Part shown: piece by piece, positions 51,041-60,077 of the stretch | Layout of the letters: every line of letters begins with the position of its first letter | Numbering within the stretch: the first letter of the stretch is position 1 | NCBI GenBank assembly: GCA_947176895.1 | Contig: CAMWSK010000013.1 | Coordinates: 1 to 62,954, forward strand | DNA from: an uncultured Prevotellaceae bacterium | GTDB taxonomy: Bacteria; Bacteroidota; Bacteroidia; Bacteroidales; Bacteroidaceae | Reading direction: 5' to 3' | Length of the DNA stretch: 62,954 bases | The notes under the pieces: generated by a model | Told to the model about the DNA's origin: nothing | Database searches by the model: none | The model's input: the letters and a program-made list of their open reading frames with translations, nothing else | Program-made: the position numbers and the translations under genes

Positions 51041-52294
51041 CTACTCCAGGCTCTCCAGACTGCCGGGTATCTGCTTGGTGGCCGTGACGCCCAGCTTCAT
51101 CAGGTCCTGCATCTGCTTGCTCAGGTTGCCGCGCCCCTCGCGCATCTGGCCCAGGGCCTTGTCGTAGGTGGTGCGGACGGTGGTGAGCTGGTTGCCCAGG
51201 GTGAGGAAGGTGTCGCACACCGTGGCATACTTCTCGTAGATTTTCGAGGCGGCCTCCACGATGGCGCGGTTGTTCTTCTCCTGGCGCGTGCTCTGCCAGG
51301 TGAGGAACATGAGGCGGAGCACCACCATCAGATTGGTGGGATTGACGATGAGCACGCCCTTGTTGTAGGCCTTGATGCCCAGCTGCGGGTCGCGGTTCAT
51401 GGCCAGGATGTAGCTGCCCTCGTTGGGCACGAACATCAGGGTGACGGGCATGCTCTTGTCCACCGCCGAGGGATATTTCTTGGCGGACAGCTCGATGACA
51501 TGGCGCCAGATGGAGTCGTGGTTGGCCCGGTCGGCGGCCTTGCGCTCCTCGTCGTCTGCGGCCCCGCAATAATCGGTGTAGGCCGTGAGGCTCACCTTGC
51601 TGTCGATGACGATGACGGCCCCGTTGGCTCCGCGCACCAGGATGTCGGGGCGGTCGTTGCGCCCTTGTTCGTCTTTCACGCAGCATTGCTTCTCATACTC
51701 CTCCCCCTCGCGCAGCCCGCTGTCGCGCAGGATGTTCTCCAACACCTGTTCGCCCCAGTCGCCCTGCACCTTGCCCTTGTTCTTCAGGGCGTCGGCCAGG
51801 CTCTGCGTGGTCTTGTCGCGCTCGCGGTCGTGCTCCACCACGGCCCTGATGCCGGCCTCCAGTGCGGAGACGTGCCGCGTCTGCTCCTGGCGCTGGGTGT
51901 CCACCAGCCGGTGCAGGCGCTCCAGTTCTTCGCGCAGCGGGAGGGTCACCTGCTGCATGGCCTCCCGGTTGTCGGCCTTGAGCCGGCGCGTGCGCTCCTG
52001 CATCTCGCTGTCGAACTGCCGGCGCATCTCGCTCTGCGCCAGCTTCAGCTGGTCGCGGAAGCGCTCGTCCTTGAGCTGCTGCTCGCGCTCGAACTGCCGG
52101 CGTTGGCTGTCAAACAGCTGTTGCTGGTTCTCGAGTTGCTGCCGCTGGCTTTCCAGTTGCTGCCGGCGGCTTTCGAGTTGAATGGCCAGGGCTTGGTTTT
52201 GGCTCTGCAGGCCGGCATGCTTGGCGAAGAGCCAGGCGGAGAACACGCCCAGAAGCACACAGAGGACAAGCAGGATAACGGTTATGGCACTCAT
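51041..52294 (-). CDS. rmuC: DNA recombination protein RmuC
   Basis: I start at 52294 (MSAITVILLVLCVLLG), giving an N-terminal membrane helix; the frame upstream lies over ribE. The 417-residue product has a long Gln/Glu/Arg coiled-coil (~35-150) and the RmuC nuclease-like domain ('WGEQVLENILRDSGLREGEEYEKQ', 'PDILVRGANGAVIVIDSKVSLTAY', 'FVPNEGSYILAMNRDPQLG'). RmuC limits DNA inversions between repeats. The start is 38 bp after the ribE stop on the same strand. Confidence 0.94.
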   Translation of the reverse strand: MSAITVILLVLCVLLGVFSAWLFAKHAGLQSQNQALAIQLESRRQQLESQRQQLENQQQLFDSQRRQFEREQQLKDERFRDQLKLAQSEMRRQFDSEMQERTRRLKADNREAMQQVTLPLREELERLHRLVDTQRQEQTRHVSALEAGIRAVVEHDRERDKTTQSLADALKNKGKVQGDWGEQVLENILRDSGLREGEEYEKQCCVKDEQGRNDRPDILVRGANGAVIVIDSKVSLTAYTDYCGAADDEERKAADRANHDSIWRHVIELSAKKYPSAVDKSMPVTLMFVPNEGSYILAMNRDPQLGIKAYNKGVLIVNPTNLMVVLRLMFLTWQSTRQEKNNRAIVEAASKIYEKYATVCDTFLTLGNQLTTVRTTYDKALGQMREGRGNLSKQMQDLMKLGVTATKQIPGSLESLE

Positions 52295-52332
52295 AAGGGT
52301 CGGGGGGGGATAGGAACGGCCGCCGCGGCAGG

Positions 52333-52938
52333 TCAGCCCAGCAGTTGGTTCATGCGGGTGATATACTTGCCTATGATGTCGAACTCCAGGTTGACACACG
52401 TGCCGGGGCGGATGTTGCGGAAGTTGGTGTTGTCGAACGTATAAGGGATGATGGCCACGGTGAAGGTGTCGGCTGTGGGGCGGCACACGGTCAGGCTGAC
52501 GCCGTTGACGGTGACCGAACCTTTGTCCACGGTGAAGTAGCCGCGGCGCACCATCTCGGGCGAGGATTCGTATTGGAAGGTGAACTCATGGCTGCCGCCG
52601 GCCTCCTCGACGGCGATGCAGCGGGCGGTGGTGTCCACGTGGCCCTGCACGATATGTCCGTCGAGCCGTCCGTTCATAGACATCGAGCGTTCCACATTCA
52701 CCTCATCGCCCACGCCGAGCTGCCCCAGATTGGAGCGCTCCAGCGTCTCGCGCATGGCCGTGACGGTGTAGGTGTCTCCCTCCAAGGCCACCACCGTGAG
52801 GCACACGCCGTTGTGTGCCACACTCTGGTCGATGCTCAGTTCATTCACAAAAGGACAGGTGAGCGTCAGATGGAGCAGTTCCTGCTCCCGCTCCAGGGCC
52901 ACCACGCGGGCAGTCGTTTCTACAATTCCTGAAAACAT
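52333..52938 (-). CDS. ribE: Riboflavin synthase, alpha subunit
   Basis: 201 residues forming two lumazine-binding repeats: 'MFSGIVETTARVVAL', 'AHNGVCLTVV', 'MNGRLDGHIVQGHVDTTARC', 'TVNGVSLTVCRPTADTF'. It dismutates two 6,7-dimethyl-8-ribityllumazine molecules to riboflavin. No FMN riboswitch is seen in the ~140-bp upstream gap. Confidence 0.96.
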   Translation of the reverse strand: MFSGIVETTARVVALEREQELLHLTLTCPFVNELSIDQSVAHNGVCLTVVALEGDTYTVTAMRETLERSNLGQLGVGDEVNVERSMSMNGRLDGHIVQGHVDTTARCIAVEEAGGSHEFTFQYESSPEMVRRGYFTVDKGSVTVNGVSLTVCRPTADTFTVAIIPYTFDNTNFRNIRPGTCVNLEFDIIGKYITRMNQLLG

Positions 52939-53007
52939 GTTCTTCTCTCCTTTATATATAATAAATAATAAAGTGTTGCGGTATGATGGGTAATGACTTT
53001 TTTACAA

Positions 53008-53072
53008 GATGGGGTTGTGTCAAAGACACGTCCTTACGTGGTGGATGAATCGAATTTTGACACAACTCCATC
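53008..53072. repeat. Hairpin with 17-bp stem, GGCTGTGTC-like family
   Basis: 53008-53024 pairs with 53056-53072 with one mismatch (a G.U pair in RNA); an inner CACGT/ACGTG hairpin lies in the loop. It sits just after the M6 protease stop on the minus strand; no U tract follows, so it may be a stability or processing element. Stem core resembles those at 4065-4104 and 4822-4866. Confidence 0.65.
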
Positions 53073-53078
53073 CGGGGA

Positions 53079-55553
53079 TTACTGCACGACGAGCTTGCCG
53101 TCGCGGATGATCACGCCACGGAAGCGGCGGTCGGCGGGCCGTCCGCCCAAGTCATAAGCCTGCCGCGCACGTTGAAGAGGCACGACGGGTGAGGCGATGC
53201 CGTCGGCGATGTCCACCATCCGCTCGGCAGACCATCGGCTGTCGCCGTTGGCGCTGTGCGCCTTCACGCTCACGAAGTAGCTGTTGCCGGGAGCAAGGCC
53301 CGAGAAGGTGTAGGCGGGCACGTCCGTAGAATATTCGGTGACGGTGCCCTTCACGCGGCGTAAAGCGGTTTTGCCCGAAGCGGCAGGCAGAGTGAGTGCG
53401 TGCCACTGCACCTCGGCGGGAGCGTCAAGCGTCTGCAACCACCCGTCGAGTGCCTCGTCGCCGAACACGCCGTCCAGCACGGAGAGGAAGTATAGCACCA
53501 CGGGGGTGCCCGTGGCACATATCTCCACATTAAAGGCACCCTCGGCCATCAGCCCCTCTTCCGTGGGCACCACATCCACGCTTTCCCCGCTGCCGGTCAG
53601 GCTGACCGAGTAGGTCTTGCCGCCGGTGGTCAGGTTGAGCTTGCATGTTCCCTCGGCATTCTTGCCCGAGGGCGCGGCGCCCACCAGCACGGTCACCTGT
53701 CCGCTCAGGGGTTCGTTCAGGTCGGGTGTCTTCAGCGAACCCAGGTTGGCGCCACGCCCCAGCTGCAGTCCGCCCGGCGACTTGTAACAATAGGTGCCGG
53801 TGAAGCCGGCCCGGTTGAGCACATTGTCCAGCGACTTGGCGATGTTGGTCATGCCCACGCTGCCGGCCACGCATCGGTCAAAGGTCTCGTAGATGCAGAC
53901 GGCCTCGGCGGGAGTGGCGGGTGCGGCGGGCACCTGGCGCAAAGCCACCGTGTAGCGGGTGGCGCCGTCCACGGGTGTCCAGTTGGCCGTGAAGCCGGCG
54001 GTGGTGACATCGGTGAAGGGCAACATGGCGGGCCTGGGCATCACGCCTTCCATGGCGGTGAACGAGATGGTGCCGTCCGCGGCCTCGCGTATGTTGGTGA
54101 CGGGCTTGCCCAACGTCCGGTTTCCCTCGCGGTCGGCGGTGTAGACCGAGGCCCGGGGAGTGGTGTCGTCGGTAAACCGGCGCTTGTCCCCCGTGCCGGG
54201 CCATGTGTCGCCGTCATAGGGGCTGCCGATGCTGCCGTCGGCAGGAACCACCTGCATACGCAGCCGGTCGGCGTCCACGTTCACCTGGTTGTAGGCAAAG
54301 TAGCGGGCGTCATAGTCCACGTGCATGATCAGCAGTCCGTGTCCGCCGGGGAAGCGGTTCCATTTGCTGGTCTGGCGGTTCTCCAGGATATAAAATTCGT
54401 TGGGGTTGTTGTCGTTGGTCAGTATGTAGGCCTCGGGCGTCTGGTCGATGGGCTTCATGCCGGTGACGGTGGTGGGCGCATTTATCTCTGTGGGTTCGAG
54501 CCATCCGCTCAGCCAGCGTTCGAAGGCGGTGTAGCCCACAGGCGTGCACTGGTTGTTGTTGTAGGAGCCGCTGGCCATCACGTCCCAGGCGGCAGGCGTG
54601 GGGTTGCTCCCGTTGCCGGTGTCATAGTGGTCGGCAAGGCCCAGGCAATGGCTGAACTCATGACAGGCGGTGCCGATGCCGGTGGTCGTGTTGTCGATGT
54701 TCAGCTCGTTGGAGCAGGCATAGGTGTTCACCCACACGCCGTCCAGCTGGATGCTCTGGTTTCCCAGCCCGAAGGCGTGGGGCCAGATGGTGTTGTCATC
54801 GCCGCCCGAGGCCTGTCCGTAGCCGGCATAGATAAGAAACACCTGGTCCACCTCGCCGTCGCCGTCCCAGTCATAGTCGGCGAAGTTCAGTTGATTGTCC
54901 ACCGCCATGCAGGCTTCCTTCACCATCTCCAGGATGTGGGGATAGTTGTCGTGTTCGCCGTTGGTCGCTCCTCCGTAGTAGGCCATGTCATGGGAGAGGG
55001 TGATGGGGCCGGCGATGTCGAAGTCCACGGACAGGCGGCCATAGCTTTGGTCGAAGAAATAGTCGTGCACGGAGCCGGTCATGCCGCCCTGGCTGAAGCC
55101 GACTTCGTTGAAGTAACGCTGATAATAGGTGTGTGTGTCGGGCGTGGTGAAGGCGTTGTCGGTGAAGTTGACCAGCAGCACCAGCCCCTTCTTCTTGCCC
55201 TCCATGGCGGCGGCACGCGCGGCGTTGCGGCGCGGCAGGCGTTCGGCGCGTCGCCGGTCGAGGGTCTTGCCGCCATGAAATGAGGCCTCGCGCATCAGGG
55301 CGTTGCGACGCAGCGTCTGCAGCCCCTCGGCGGTTTCGAAGCGATAGCGGCCCTCGCCCTCGCTCACCACGGGGCGACCGTCAGGCAACAGGTAGTAGCT
55401 CAGCAGCTCGTCGCCCTGCAGGGTGGCGGTGACCACCGAACCGTCGGCCAGCCGGATTTGTTTCTTCACGCCCTTCTGGGCGGGTACGGCACCGGCAGAG
55501 AGAGCCAGCAGGCTCAGGCCGAGGGCCAGGATAGTGGAGTGGAAAGTTCTCAT
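53079..55553 (-). CDS. Secreted M6-family metalloprotease
   Basis: Start at 55553 (MRTFHSTILAL, signal peptide to ~'SAGAVPAQ'); the frame is open ten codons further. The 824-residue protein has a propeptide, an M6/immune-inhibitor-A-like core with the zinc site HEFSH at ~298 in 'ACHEFSHCLGLADHYDT' and the Met-turn-like 'WDVMASGSYNN'. FN3-like domains follow ('TTAGFTANWTPVDGATRYTVAL' and 'YTFSGLAPGNSYFVSVKAHS'), with a C-terminal tail 'GVIIRDGKLVVQ'. It lies 39 bp after gldH. Confidence 0.92.
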   Translation of the reverse strand: MRTFHSTILALGLSLLALSAGAVPAQKGVKKQIRLADGSVVTATLQGDELLSYYLLPDGRPVVSEGEGRYRFETAEGLQTLRRNALMREASFHGGKTLDRRRAERLPRRNAARAAAMEGKKKGLVLLVNFTDNAFTTPDTHTYYQRYFNEVGFSQGGMTGSVHDYFFDQSYGRLSVDFDIAGPITLSHDMAYYGGATNGEHDNYPHILEMVKEACMAVDNQLNFADYDWDGDGEVDQVFLIYAGYGQASGGDDNTIWPHAFGLGNQSIQLDGVWVNTYACSNELNIDNTTTGIGTACHEFSHCLGLADHYDTGNGSNPTPAAWDVMASGSYNNNQCTPVGYTAFERWLSGWLEPTEINAPTTVTGMKPIDQTPEAYILTNDNNPNEFYILENRQTSKWNRFPGGHGLLIMHVDYDARYFAYNQVNVDADRLRMQVVPADGSIGSPYDGDTWPGTGDKRRFTDDTTPRASVYTADREGNRTLGKPVTNIREAADGTISFTAMEGVMPRPAMLPFTDVTTAGFTANWTPVDGATRYTVALRQVPAAPATPAEAVCIYETFDRCVAGSVGMTNIAKSLDNVLNRAGFTGTYCYKSPGGLQLGRGANLGSLKTPDLNEPLSGQVTVLVGAAPSGKNAEGTCKLNLTTGGKTYSVSLTGSGESVDVVPTEEGLMAEGAFNVEICATGTPVVLYFLSVLDGVFGDEALDGWLQTLDAPAEVQWHALTLPAASGKTALRRVKGTVTEYSTDVPAYTFSGLAPGNSYFVSVKAHSANGDSRWSAERMVDIADGIASPVVPLQRARQAYDLGGRPADRRFRGVIIRDGKLVVQ

Positions 55554-55592
55554 CTTATATGGTATGTTTGTTTCTTGCTGCAAAAAAAAAAC

Positions 55593-56093
55593 CTATTCCT
55601 GCCGGGACTGTTCCATCCGCAGGCAGGCACCCACATCGGTGATGTGGGGCAAAGTCTCGCGGCGCATGAGGTGGCGCAGGCGCAGGCGGCCGCGCTGCCC
55701 TTGGCTCAGGCTGACGGGCTTGTCGGCCCGCACCTCCACCTGCAACAGGCTGACCCCGTCGGCCACGGGGCGTGCCTTCTCGTCATAGAAGCGGACAAAG
55801 AGGGTGTCGGTGTAGTGCACACGGGGCGTGTCTGCCTGCAGTTCAGCCTCCACCCACACGCCCTCCCACGAAAAACGGTTGTCCACGCGCATGCCCACAC
55901 CCAGCACATAGTCGCCGGCGCGGGACACCGGGGGCACGGGGATGGTGATGGTGTCGCGCACGTTCCAGCCCGCGCCGCCCTTCACCTGGCGGTACTCATG
56001 CACCAGCGTCGCGGGGTCGGGCCGGCAAGATGCCGCCCCCAAAAGGACCGCCGCCAAAGAAAGCGACAGCAGGCTACGCCGGTGCTCATTCAT
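55593..56093 (-). CDS. gldH: GldH-family lipoprotein
   Basis: Start at 56093 (MNEHRRSLLSLS), inside the end of the PSP1 gene (8-bp overlap). The 166-residue product has lipobox 'LLGAASC' and the GldH pattern ('YRQVKGGAGWNVRDTITIPVP', 'RVDNRFSWEGVWVEAEL'). GldH is needed for gliding in Flavobacterium; in non-gliding Bacteroidales the gene is retained beside the PSP1 and holB genes with unknown role. The order here is that conserved one. Confidence 0.85.
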   Translation of the reverse strand: MNEHRRSLLSLSLAAVLLGAASCRPDPATLVHEYRQVKGGAGWNVRDTITIPVPPVSRAGDYVLGVGMRVDNRFSWEGVWVEAELQADTPRVHYTDTLFVRFYDEKARPVADGVSLLQVEVRADKPVSLSQGQRGRLRLRHLMRRETLPHITDVGACLRMEQSRQE

Positions 56094-57288
56094 TGGCCGG
56101 ACCCGTTGCGGGCCGCTCGCCCTTTCCCCCACCCTTACGATCGCCGCCGCGGCGTCGGTTCTGAGGGCGCGAATCGGCGGGTGCGGCCTTCTTCTTTTTC
56201 TTCTTACGCCTGGCCTTGTCGAAGCGCGTCACATCCTCCTGCACGGCCAGGTCGGCGTTCTCGTTCTCCGATTCCTTCTGCGCGGCCACGGTGGCGGCGT
56301 CCTCCAGGGTGAGGGGCTTCTGTCCGTCGCGGTTGAGCGCGATAATCTCGCAGGCACGCTCGGCTGTGATGGTCACCAGGTTGGCGGCCATCTGCCGGCT
56401 GCTGCTATAGGTGACCAGCCCGCGCAGGATGTCGGTCTTGAACAGATACCATTCGGCGTCGTCGGTCTGCAATACCACCTCGCGGCTGGGCAGGCGGCGC
56501 GAGGCCTCGACGTATTGGTCCACCTCATAGTTCATGCAGCAGCGCAACTTGGCACACTGGCCGGCAAGCTTCAGCGGGTTGAGCGAGAGGTCCTGGGCGC
56601 GTGCGGCTCCCGTGCCCACGCTCTGGAAGTTGCGCATCCACGTGGTGCAGCACAGCTCGCGGCCACAGGGGCCGAAGCCTCCGATGCGTCCGGCCTCCTG
56701 GCGGGCGCCGATCTGCTTCATCTCGATGCGCACATGGAAAGCGGCGGCCAGGTCTTTAATCAGTTGGCGGAAGTCCACGCGACCGTCGGCAATGTAATAG
56801 AAGATGGCCTTCTGCCCGTCACCCTGATATTCCACGTCGCCGATTTTCATGTCCAGCCCCAGCCCTTTGGCTATCTGGCGGCTTTCGATCATCGTCTCAT
56901 GCTCCAGCGCCTTCGCCTCGCGGTAGCGGTCCATGTCGGCGGGCCGCGCCAGCCGGTAGATGCGCTTCAGCTCCTCGCCGGGCTTGGGCGGCTGCTTTTT
57001 CATCTGCAGCTCCACCAGCCGGCCGGTGAGCGTCACCATACCGATGTCGTGGCCGGGATTGGCCTCCACGGCCACCATGTCGCCCTTGTGCAGCTCCAGA
57101 TGGTTGTCGTTGACATAATAGTCCTTGCGGGTGTTTTTGAACTGCACCTCCACCAGGTTGCACACACGGGTGTTATCTTCCAGGTCGGCCAGGTAGTCGC
57201 TCACGCCCAGCTGGCAGTTGCCACGGGCGCAGGCACGGGCTATCAGTCCCCTGCCGGCCGCCATCATCTTGTTCGTCTCTTTCTCCAT
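56086..57288 (-). CDS. PSP1/RicT (YaaT)-like Fe-S protein with basic tail
   Basis: The 400-residue product has the PSP1 domain (~30-300) with clustered cysteines 'GPCGRELCCTTWM' and 'QCAKLRCCMNYE', as in YaaT/RicT where they bind a 4Fe-4S cluster and help mRNA processing. The last ~70 residues are Lys/Arg-rich (two runs around 'KARRKKKKKK'), typical of RNA-binding tails in Bacteroidetes. 18 bp after holB and coupled to gldH. Exact role in this phylum is not established. Confidence 0.88.
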   Translation of the reverse strand: MEKETNKMMAAGRGLIARACARGNCQLGVSDYLADLEDNTRVCNLVEVQFKNTRKDYYVNDNHLELHKGDMVAVEANPGHDIGMVTLTGRLVELQMKKQPPKPGEELKRIYRLARPADMDRYREAKALEHETMIESRQIAKGLGLDMKIGDVEYQGDGQKAIFYYIADGRVDFRQLIKDLAAAFHVRIEMKQIGARQEAGRIGGFGPCGRELCCTTWMRNFQSVGTGAARAQDLSLNPLKLAGQCAKLRCCMNYEVDQYVEASRRLPSREVVLQTDDAEWYLFKTDILRGLVTYSSSRQMAANLVTITAERACEIIALNRDGQKPLTLEDAATVAAQKESENENADLAVQEDVTRFDKARRKKKKKKAAPADSRPQNRRRGGDRKGGGKGERPATGPANE

Positions 57289-57306
57289 ATATAATAATAT
57301 ATCGTG

Positions 57307-58482
57307 TCAATATCCTTTCGTCAGCAGCAGCACGGTCAGGCGCATCACCACATCCGTCATCACCATCCTGGCGTTCACGTTCTGCTCTATGTCGCGCTCG
57401 GCCTCGTCCAGCAGGCGCGTGATGCCTATCACGTTACGCTCGTGCACGAAGGGCGCGAAGCGGGAGAGGAACACCTGCTCGTCCACGCTCAGGTAGTTCA
57501 GCCGCTTGGGTTGGCGGAAATTGAGGATAAAGCTCTCGCGCACCATGCGCTGGCAATACTGCAACAGGCTCCGTTGCCTCTCGCGCCCCAGCGCCGCAGC
57601 CGTGTCGGCCCACGCCCTCATCTCCTTGATCTGACGCCCGTAGGCCGTGCGCATCAGCTGTTTGAACAGCTCCAGCCACTCGGCCTCAGTGCCCTCCTGC
57701 CCCCGCATCAGAGCCAGGGCGCGCGTCATCGACCCCTGGGCCAGATGGCCTATGCGTGCGGCCTCGCCGGCCTCCGTGCCATACCTCTGCACCAGTGTCT
57801 GCGCCACATCCTCCTCGCCGAGGGGCGGCACCTGCAGGCGCTGCGTGCGGCTCTGTATGGTGCCCAGCACGCGGTCCGGCTCATCGCTCAGCAGCAGGAA
57901 GTGGGTGCCGGAGGGCGGCTCCTCCACCAGCTTCAGCAGTTTGTTGGCCGTGGCCTCACCCATGCGTTCGGGCAGCCACATCACCACCACGCGCCTCCCG
58001 CCCTGCGAGCTGCGCAGGCTGAGCTTCTGCTGCAAGCTGTCGGCCTCGCCCACGAAGTGCTGCATCTGCTCCTTCTCCCCGCCCAGGCGGCCAAGCCAGT
58101 CGGCCTGGGTGAAATAGGGGCCGTCGGCCAGCATCCCGCGCCATTGCGCGAGATAGTCGTCGCTCAGCGGCTGGTCGGTGCTCTTCTTCTTGATGACAGG
58201 GAACGAGAAATGCAGGTCGGGATGTGTCCACCCGGCCGTCATGCGGCATCCCGGGCAGCATCCGCAGGGTTCGCCCTCCGCCGTGGGCCTTTGGCACAGC
58301 AGGCTGCGGCTCAGCGCCAGGGCCAGGGCCATCTTGCCCGCGCCCGACGGACCGGCCAGCATCAGGGCATGCGGCAGGCGGTCGGCCAGCATCAGGCCCA
58401 CCAGGTGGCGTTTGGCAGCCGTCTGCCCCGCCACGTCGCCGAACGTCAGTCCCGTCGTCTCCGTTTCCATCATTCCTTTCAC
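57307..58482 (-). CDS. holB: DNA polymerase III subunit delta-prime
   Basis: The clamp-loader subunit shows an AAA+ fold: Walker A 'LAGPSGAGKMALALALSRSL', the four-cysteine zinc module 'PCGCCPGCRM', and 'KLVEEPPSGTHFLLLSDEPDRVLGTIQSR' with the sensor-1 and SRC-like segments. Length 391 residues (start near 58482; ATGs at 58473 and 58470 also possible). It heads the operon holB-PSP1-gldH, with a -7 box at 58497-58504. Confidence 0.93.
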   Translation of the reverse strand: MKGMMETETTGLTFGDVAGQTAAKRHLVGLMLADRLPHALMLAGPSGAGKMALALALSRSLLCQRPTAEGEPCGCCPGCRMTAGWTHPDLHFSFPVIKKKSTDQPLSDDYLAQWRGMLADGPYFTQADWLGRLGGEKEQMQHFVGEADSLQQKLSLRSSQGGRRVVVMWLPERMGEATANKLLKLVEEPPSGTHFLLLSDEPDRVLGTIQSRTQRLQVPPLGEEDVAQTLVQRYGTEAGEAARIGHLAQGSMTRALALMRGQEGTEAEWLELFKQLMRTAYGRQIKEMRAWADTAAALGRERQRSLLQYCQRMVRESFILNFRQPKRLNYLSVDEQVFLSRFAPFVHERNVIGITRLLDEAERDIEQNVNARMVMTDVVMRLTVLLLTKGY

Positions 58483-58496
58483 TCAGCTAATTCGCA

Positions 58497-58504
58497 CAAA
58501 GATA
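58497..58504 (-). promoter_or_regulatory. -7 box of the holB operon
   Basis: CAAAGATA, i.e. TATCTTTG on the coding strand, 14 bp before the holB start codon, so the true start may be one of the internal ATGs; no clear -33 box. Confidence 0.55.
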
Positions 58505-58595
58505 CGGAATTTTTGCAACACCGGGGCTATCATCCCCGGGATTAAGGATGGATTTTTTTCCTTCTGTAAAAAAAACCCATCTCTGACCCTCCACA

Positions 58596-58637
58596 AGACA
58601 TCAAGACGTTTCGGGGAAAACATCCGCATACTTTTTT
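58596..58637. repeat. Intergenic 22-bp array, locus 5 (two units)
   Basis: Cores CATCAAGACG (58599-58608) and CATCCGCATA (58621-58630) are exactly 22 bp apart, with A tracts before and a T tract after the second. Shortest member of the family. Confidence 0.55.
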
Positions 58638-58719
58638 GAAGGCTCTGCAAACGGCATGAAGCACACAGCTTGCCTTATCGGGATTTCATCGGACTCACGT
58701 TAATGATTACTATCATGCC

Positions 58720-58750
58720 ATTCACAAAAAGTGAAGTTTTTTTTGTGAAT
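58720..58750 (+). promoter_or_regulatory. Inverted repeat upstream of the Fic gene
   Basis: ATTCACAAAAA (58720-58730) is the perfect complement of TTTTTGTGAAT (58740-58750). It lies 40 bp upstream of the -7 box at 58791 and could bind a regulator, possibly of the Fic gene, whose product has a DNA-binding-like C-terminus. Confidence 0.5.
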
Positions 58751-58790
58751 AAAAAATGATTTCGGGTATGAAAATTTCCCATGGAAAAAG

Positions 58791-58798
58791 TATCTTTG
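58791..58798 (+). promoter_or_regulatory. -7 box of the Fic gene
   Basis: TATCTTTG, 77 bp before the start codon; the -33 position has no TTTG. Confidence 0.55.
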
Positions 58799-58875
58799 CA
58801 GAAGAAAAACTATTTTTTTCTCAAAAAAAACACGTCCAAAGGTGGCCTTAGTATACCTCCAGACGTAAAAAACGG

Positions 58876-59949
58876 ATGCGGATTATGGATAAGACAGACG
58901 CACTTTATAACCAATGGAAAGCCCTGCAACCCCTGTCGGAGCGGAAACAATATCTGTTCAGCCAACGGTTTACGGTCGAGTACAACTACAACAGCAACCA
59001 CATCGAGGGCAACACGCTTACCTATGGCCAAACGGAACTGCTGCTGCTCTTCGGCAAGGTCAGCGGCGAGGGCAACCTGAACGACTTCGTGGACATGAAA
59101 GCAAGCCTGGTGGGAATGAAGATGATGGAAAGCGAATCCGCTACCCGGAATCCCTTGACCCAGAACTTCATCCGCCAACTCCACAAAACCATCCTGCGCG
59201 AAGACTACACGGTATATCGCAATCTGCCCGGAGGAATACAAACCAGCTATACCATCCATGCGGGATGTTACAAGACACGCCCGAACAGTGTCATCACGCG
59301 TTACGGCGACCGGTTTGAATATGCCTCGCCCGAAGAGACGCCGGCACTGATGGCCGACCTGGTGGACTGGTATAACGAAGCGGAGCAATCCGGCAAGTAC
59401 TCCCCCCCGGAACTTGCCGCTCTTTTTCATTATCGCTACATACGCATCCACCCTTTTGAAGACGGAAACGGCCGCATCGCACGATTAATGGTAAACTATA
59501 TTCTCTCGCGCCACGGATGGCCGATGATTGTGGTGAGGAGCCGCAATAAAAACGAATATATCGATGCCCTGCATCTGTCTGACATCGAAATCGGGCCAGC
59601 GCCTTCTGCCAGAGCACATGCCACACTGGCACAAATAAAGCATTTCCTGAACTATTTCAAGAAACTGGTTGCTGCGGAAATAAAATATGCCATTGACTTT
59701 GCCACGGAAACGTCGCCCGACGTATGGTGGTACGACGGCCAGCGTATCGCGTTTCGCAGCCCTTCTTCCCGCATCATCCTGCAAACCATGCGGCAGTATC
59801 CGGACTGCACCATCGAATTTATTGCACAAAAGGCCGGCATCGTGGAGGCTGCCGTAAAAAAGCAATTGCGCCAAATGACGAACAAAGGTTATGTCCAACG
59901 ACGCGAAAAAGACGGGGAGTGGCATGTGCTTGCCGCCGCATCGGTGTAA
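58876..59949 (+). CDS. Fic-domain protein (AMPylase family) with winged-helix C-terminus
   Basis: The 357-residue product has the catalytic motif HPFEDGNGR with His192, and an N-terminal inhibitory motif Ser40-NHI-Glu44-Gly45 (class II, S/TxxxEG/N), which keeps the active site closed until released. Residues ~285-350 look like a winged helix ('TIEFIAQKAGIVEAAVKKQLRQMTNKGYVQ'). Fic proteins of this type usually transfer AMP to target proteins or to themselves, and many regulate their own gene. It stands alone, with 21-22-bp arrays on both sides (58596 and 59973) and a possible operator upstream. Start may be 58885 (MDKTDAL). Confidence 0.93.
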   Translation: MRIMDKTDALYNQWKALQPLSERKQYLFSQRFTVEYNYNSNHIEGNTLTYGQTELLLLFGKVSGEGNLNDFVDMKASLVGMKMMESESATRNPLTQNFIRQLHKTILREDYTVYRNLPGGIQTSYTIHAGCYKTRPNSVITRYGDRFEYASPEETPALMADLVDWYNEAEQSGKYSPPELAALFHYRYIRIHPFEDGNGRIARLMVNYILSRHGWPMIVVRSRNKNEYIDALHLSDIEIGPAPSARAHATLAQIKHFLNYFKKLVAAEIKYAIDFATETSPDVWWYDGQRIAFRSPSSRIILQTMRQYPDCTIEFIAQKAGIVEAAVKKQLRQMTNKGYVQRREKDGEWHVLAAASV

Positions 59950-59972
59950 TTGACAACAACAACCCTCCCCAC

Positions 59973-60058
59973 AAAAACACGCCGCGATGTTTTTCAAAAA
60001 CGCCGCGGCGAACGAAAGCAAACATCGCGATGAACGGACCCGTTCATCGCGATGTTTT
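59973..60058. repeat. Intergenic 21-22-bp array, locus 6 (GC-type cores)
   Basis: Four units start at 59979, 60000, 60022 and 60044 (spacing 21, 22, 22). Cores are CGCCGCGATG, CGCCGCGGCG, CATCGCGATG and CATCGCGATG. The last two units also pair with each other as a hairpin (around 60019-60056). It lies between convergent genes and may act as a terminator. Confidence 0.8.
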
Positions 60059-60077
60059 GTATGGAAAGACGCAAGGT

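Noticed and set aside
52939..53007. FMN riboswitch before ribE
   Set aside because: The short AT-rich gap has no FMN-aptamer-like conserved hairpins.
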